Positions 60,356 to 64,000 of a DNA stretch of 64,000 nt are shown piece by piece. The notes beneath the pieces are model-generated. The model worked only from the letters and a program-made list of their open reading frames with translations, searched no databases and had not been told where the DNA came from. The translations under genes and the position numbers were made by a program. The stretch is from assembly GCA_026874595.1 (NCBI GenBank), contig CM049314.1, positions 62,475,300 to 62,539,299 on the forward strand, given 5' to 3'. Each line of letters begins with the position of its first letter. Position 1 is the stretch's first letter. This DNA is from Sipunculus nudus (Eukaryota > Annelida > Sipuncula > Golfingiida > Sipunculidae).

Positions 60356-60862
60356 CTTTCATTATTTTATCGGTCTATCATCCATTCTTTCTTTCATTAA
60401 TTCATTCAATCTTTCTTTCATTCAATCTATCTATCATTCATTCTTTCTTTCATTTATTCCACCAATCTTTCTTTCATTATTTTTTCATTCATTCTTTCTT
60501 TCATTCATTCTTTCCTACCTTAATTGATTCAATCTTTCATTTATTTTGTCATTATTTTTTTCATTTATTCTTTCTTTCATTCATTCTTTCCTACCTTAAT
60601 TCATTCAATCTTTCATTTATTTTGTCTGTATATCATCCATTCGTTCTTTCATAAATTAATTCCATCTTTCTTCCATTAAATCTTTTTATAATTCATTCTT
60701 TCTTCCATTAATTCATTCAATCTCATTCAATCTTTCATTCATTTTGTCTGTCTATCATTCAATCTTTCTTTCATTCAATCTGTCTATCATTCAACCTTTC
60801 TTTCGTTCTTTCATTCATTTAATCTTTCATTCATTCTGTCTTTCTTTCATTCTTTATCTCAC
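60310..60862. repeat. (TC)n followed by a long TTTC/TTCA-rich imperfect repeat
   Basis: Pure TC to 60352, then about 500 bases of ctttcattcattcttt-type imperfect tetranucleotide repeat with strong strand asymmetry. Confidence 0.93.
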
Positions 60863-61161
60863 ACACACGTATACTTTAATAAACGATCAAATGCACAAAC
60901 TTTATAATTATTTATAAATTAAGATTAAGACGATATGTGGTGAATGATTAATGATGGAGAGAATGAAAAAGAGAGGGAACAGTAATGCGTGGAGTAATAA
61001 TGTTTTAATAATTAGCATTAACATCGTTTGATGACGGAACAGAGACATTTGACAACGACATCATCGAGTCCGATCGAGGTCTGAACGGGTCCGATAAAGT
61101 GGTCCGAGATGGTACGGATGGTGGTCCGTGATCGTCGACCGGGTGGTCCGAGATTGTACTA

Positions 61162-62003
61162 AGTGGTCCGACTTCGTGTGGGCCGAGATGTAAAAGGTCC
61201 GAGATCTCCAGAAAGCGTATTTTTCCCTGAGTACATTTTAAGTACGAATGCTATTTCCTTGTTTTCAGCCTTGGCTTTGATTGGATGATTCATGAATGTT
61301 TCTGTGTCTCTTCCGAGGTTTTCTTCTACTTCAGCTTCACATCGCTTGATGTACTGTAAAACTTGTGCCTGAGCTATGCCTATCCGTTCCGAGTACCTTT
61401 TTACCAATATTGTCGGTCCATATATCCCGGATTCCATTGCTTTGATGGCTAACAGTGCAATTATTCCTCCTAAAACTAATTGGAATAAAAAACCTCCTAG
61501 CTTCGCCATCTTTGTTCTGTTTCCTTCGTATCTTTGATAGAATAGTTTCAGAACCGAATCTCTCAATTCGGCTCCAGTTACCTCAGACAGTAATTCATCA
61601 ACTGCTTCACTTAACCTGTCTTTCATATCCCGAAGGTCTTTCCTTGAGCTCTCCGCTCTCGTCAGATCAAAGGCGTTGGTATATTCTACACTCTCCAAGA
61701 GTATGCAAATTGCTGCTTTGATATTGTCGATATGCCCTTGAAGGGGAAGCATTCGGGAATTCCAAAGGACATGGTCCTTTACAATTGCGATGTCATTCTT
61801 AATCGAATCAACCGATTTCTGAAGATCCTTGACCTGTTTTATAATAGCCTTAGTTTTAGGGTCTGGGAGTAGTGTTTTTGCCACTCCCACTACCCCTCCT
61901 AAAACCCCTCCCACCACCGGGAGTACTTCCGCAACAGGTTTAAGAAGCTCGATCATACTGTATAGGATTTCAACGGCATCATTTCCACTGTCTGCCATGT
62001 TTG
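61162..62003 (-). CDS. helical membrane-associated protein of unknown function, copy C
   Basis: An acceptor AG (62004-62005) and five-base leader precede ATG 61996-61998, the start conserved with copy A, so the longer upstream frame is not used. From there the frame is 279 codons. A hydrophobic Gly/Val-rich segment spans residues 21-44, an amphipathic helix about 48-75, and a probable transmembrane helix 169-186 (GFLFQLVLGGIIALLAIK). A charged helical tail follows. The layout loosely recalls rapunzel-like or other helical membrane-inserting proteins, but I do not recognise the family. The last 17 residues (from 263) are encoded by the arm of the foldback-like element, so the native C-terminus is lost or lies in an exon reached by splicing (candidate 56131-56172). 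Confidence 0.65.
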
Positions 62004-63336
62004 CTGAAAAGAAACACATGAAAAGACGTCTCATGACTGTATCTGTAAATGTAATAAAGAAAAAAAAAACGACAATTCTAATAGGATACATGAGATAACT
62101 CAAACAGCGGAGATAACAGCTTTACATGCTAGCACCGGTGATTACGCACATAACATAAATAAGGAGATAAACAAATACTTTGATTATATTTGTAACACCT
62201 TTATCGTATAATATAATCTTGATATGTATGGGATTACTTTTTACAATAAATATATTAGCAGTATATCACAAGGTATTGCTCTGAGAAAGTTTATATTTTC
62301 ATGTTAATTAACGAGGTTACAGGAATTGGGGCTCTGTGAATAGGCTGTGCTTATAATATTACCCTATATAATATAAGCATTAAAGAAAAATGGAAGGCCA
62401 ATAACCTAGCCTCATTAAAGCAAACGAATTACTAATATGAACAGACTAATATGAAAAAAAATTAAACGCTTTTTTATGAAATAGATAACCATGATGTAAA
62501 AACGCAATACATTCTTATTTGCGGATAAAGAAGTGGAATACGATGGTAGTCTCGATTATAGTAGGTTAACAGACTTGGCACCATTTCGTTTTCTTGCTGT
62601 TCAGAATAATACGCATGATATCGACGACCAATTATTATATTGTATTTCGTGTTCAATGGAAAAATGGTGTATACCCTTAAGTTTCGCGAAATATATACGC
62701 CTTGCTTGCATCCGTACAAATGATTAAAACCAATCAATAAAGTCCACAATTTTAGACCTGGTGCAATATTCTTTCACATGACATGGGTGTTAACACAGGC
62801 GAAAACCGCAAACATATTATGGTGTAATATGTACCTGAAACCAGATTGACTTGGAAGTCTGCACGTAAGCATCTTTAATTCAATGCTCACATCATTTATA
62901 GATCTTCTAGCGGCTGCTGTCAAGTGGGAAACATGCAACTGAAGGCGCATTCCGTCCATATAATAATAAGTGTACGCTACGGAATATGATACATTTAAAA
63001 CCAAACTCCACACATTTTACCGCTAGTGGTACACCGTTACAGGAAGCGTTTGTGTGGACCTATATGTTTATATCCGCATATTCATTCCCAAATCTGCGCT
63101 GCGAAACACACTACGATTCACAAAGACACAGAAAAAAATAATCCGCAATTGTTTTTGTTCTACAGAGATCTTAACATACTCGTTCCGTCTCACTCTTGAT
63201 CAATAAATAATCATTCGTGTCCTATGCATCTTTGTAAATAAGATATACGAATCCTCCAATTTTATATTCTTGTGTATATCATAGAGAACACTATTTTGTG
63301 TCTTTGTGTGTCTGTGTGTGTGTTTGTGTGTGTGTC

Positions 63337-63380
<44 letters not shown>

Positions 63381-64000
63381 CGGGGTTATATGGGTAGATT
63401 GTTTAAGGAATAACTGGTTGTTTGTAGGTGTGTGTAGTAGCTCCTTGAGTCTAACTATCGCACATCTGGCGTTACAGAAGACATGTGAATCTTTTGATTT
63501 ATTATTACAATTTAAGTTATGGTTACGCAATTATACTTACATTAATGCCGTTTGTACGCTTATTTGTCCAGACCCTAACACAAGCTTCTGCAGTTTTCTG
63601 TTATGTGACTATAACCATAAACACGTTTACTGAATGAGAGGTGTATTATGTACTGAACAGTGTAAAGTATGTTGATATCATAATACACCAGGTGCGCTTG
63701 TGTACTTTGAACGATTCAATCCAGTGAGAAATTGGTTTCTACATATCAGTAGTATAGCCACTTCGGAACGCTTTGTGTTATAATAAAAAAAACGGCGCAT
63801 GGTGTTTGTACTTCATGATATCTATCAACGCTCAATCAAAGTCACCGCTCACTTGATCTGTATTTGGTTAACCTTTGCCTTGCTTAACTTTAGAGGTTAT
63901 ACGCTATCCTTTACTTAAGAAGCTTTTTAATATGACGTAAGACATAAATGATATTTACTTGACAACCCAAAATGTTGCACATAAATAGAGGAAAATATTA
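62004..64000. repeat. duplicated block C, second part
   Basis: Matches 37510-40300 in order through scattered segments, including cttggcaccatttcgttttc-ttg, ctggtgcaatattctttc, tgatcaataaa-aatc-ttcgtgtc, aggtgcgct-gtgtactttgaacgatt and catatcagtagtatagc-actt. It probably extends past the window. No gene in it is recognised. Confidence 0.75.
63298..63380. repeat. (TG)n(AG)n compound microsatellite
   Basis: TGTG/TCTG run passing into a pure AG run. Confidence 0.95.

Larger units (their letters stand above)
58822..61211. mobile_element. foldback-like element with perfect 51-bp inverted ends and subrepeats
   Basis: 58822-58872 and 61161-61211 are exact reverse complements over 51 bases. Inside, both arms continue with ATCTCGGACCAC-type subrepeats (to about 58985 and from about 61080). 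Arms made of short tandem units are characteristic of foldback elements. No target duplication is clear. The interior has an unassigned minus frame at 59817-60071 and a long CT-rich tract. Confidence 0.7.

Noticed and set aside
60294-60527. 77-codon plus frame
   Set aside because: Translated TC/TTCA repeat (Ser-Leu, Phe-Ile-His runs).
61999-62103. Upstream extension of the helical-protein frame
   Set aside because: The Phe-rich N-terminal 35 residues lie in the intron before the acceptor at 62004-62005, and copy A starts at the downstream Met.
1-64000. CRISPR array, bacterial defence or biosynthetic operon
   Set aside because: The window is eukaryotic: introns with GT-AG signals, SINEs, LINEs, microsatellites and low coding density. 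Tandem repeats found lack unique equal-length spacers.

Overview
This is AT-rich, intron-containing animal DNA, dense in microsatellites and decayed transposons. Penelope-like elements, hAT elements, tRNA-derived SINEs, a Ty3/gypsy element with integrase ahead of reverse transcriptase, a PLAC8-family gene and a C1q-like exon suit a marine invertebrate; a mollusc or other lophotrochozoan is my best guess. That is inference, because no species marker is present. I see no bacterial operon, CRISPR array, rRNA or credible tRNA gene.

Layout. 1-3.6 kb is the 3' part of a dead LTR retrotransposon with Gmr1-like order (protease linker, integrase, reverse transcriptase, RNase H, LTR). 4.3-4.5 kb (minus) is a C1q-like exon. 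6.2-9.1 kb holds two back-to-back fragments of different Penelope-like (PLE) lineages; the plus-strand one is followed by a nearly complete hammerhead ribozyme fold at 8957-9024. 9.7-12.2 kb and 18.2-20.0 kb are two copies of a segmental duplication; part of it recurs at 43.5-43.9 kb. 15.5-19.1 kb is a PLAC8 pseudogene whose third exon is split by a 2.0-kb hAT-like element. 22.1-22.7 kb is a GC-rich inverted-repeat element. 29.2-34.5 kb is an apparently intact four-coding-exon PLAC8-family gene (188 aa), the best host gene here.

36-40 kb, 45.2-46 kb and 55.4-64 kb are related duplicated blocks. Two carry paralogues of an unrecognised helical, probably membrane-active or membrane-anchored protein on the minus strand. 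The 37-kb copy looks truncated by a 5.2-kb microhomology deletion. The 61-kb copy appears to have a long intron containing a LINE insertion, and a foldback-like element supplies the end of its open frame. 47.7-49.8 kb is a hAT element with an imperfect 8-bp target duplication and palindromic subterminal arrays. 57.2-58.2 kb is a LINE 3' end with a poly(A) tail and a 15-bp target duplication.

The window is a record of gene duplication and transposon traffic, with no evident multi-gene pathway. The hammerhead beside the PLE, the INT-before-RT retroelement and the paired helical-protein paralogues deserve follow-up most. All homology calls come from reading motifs; no search was run.
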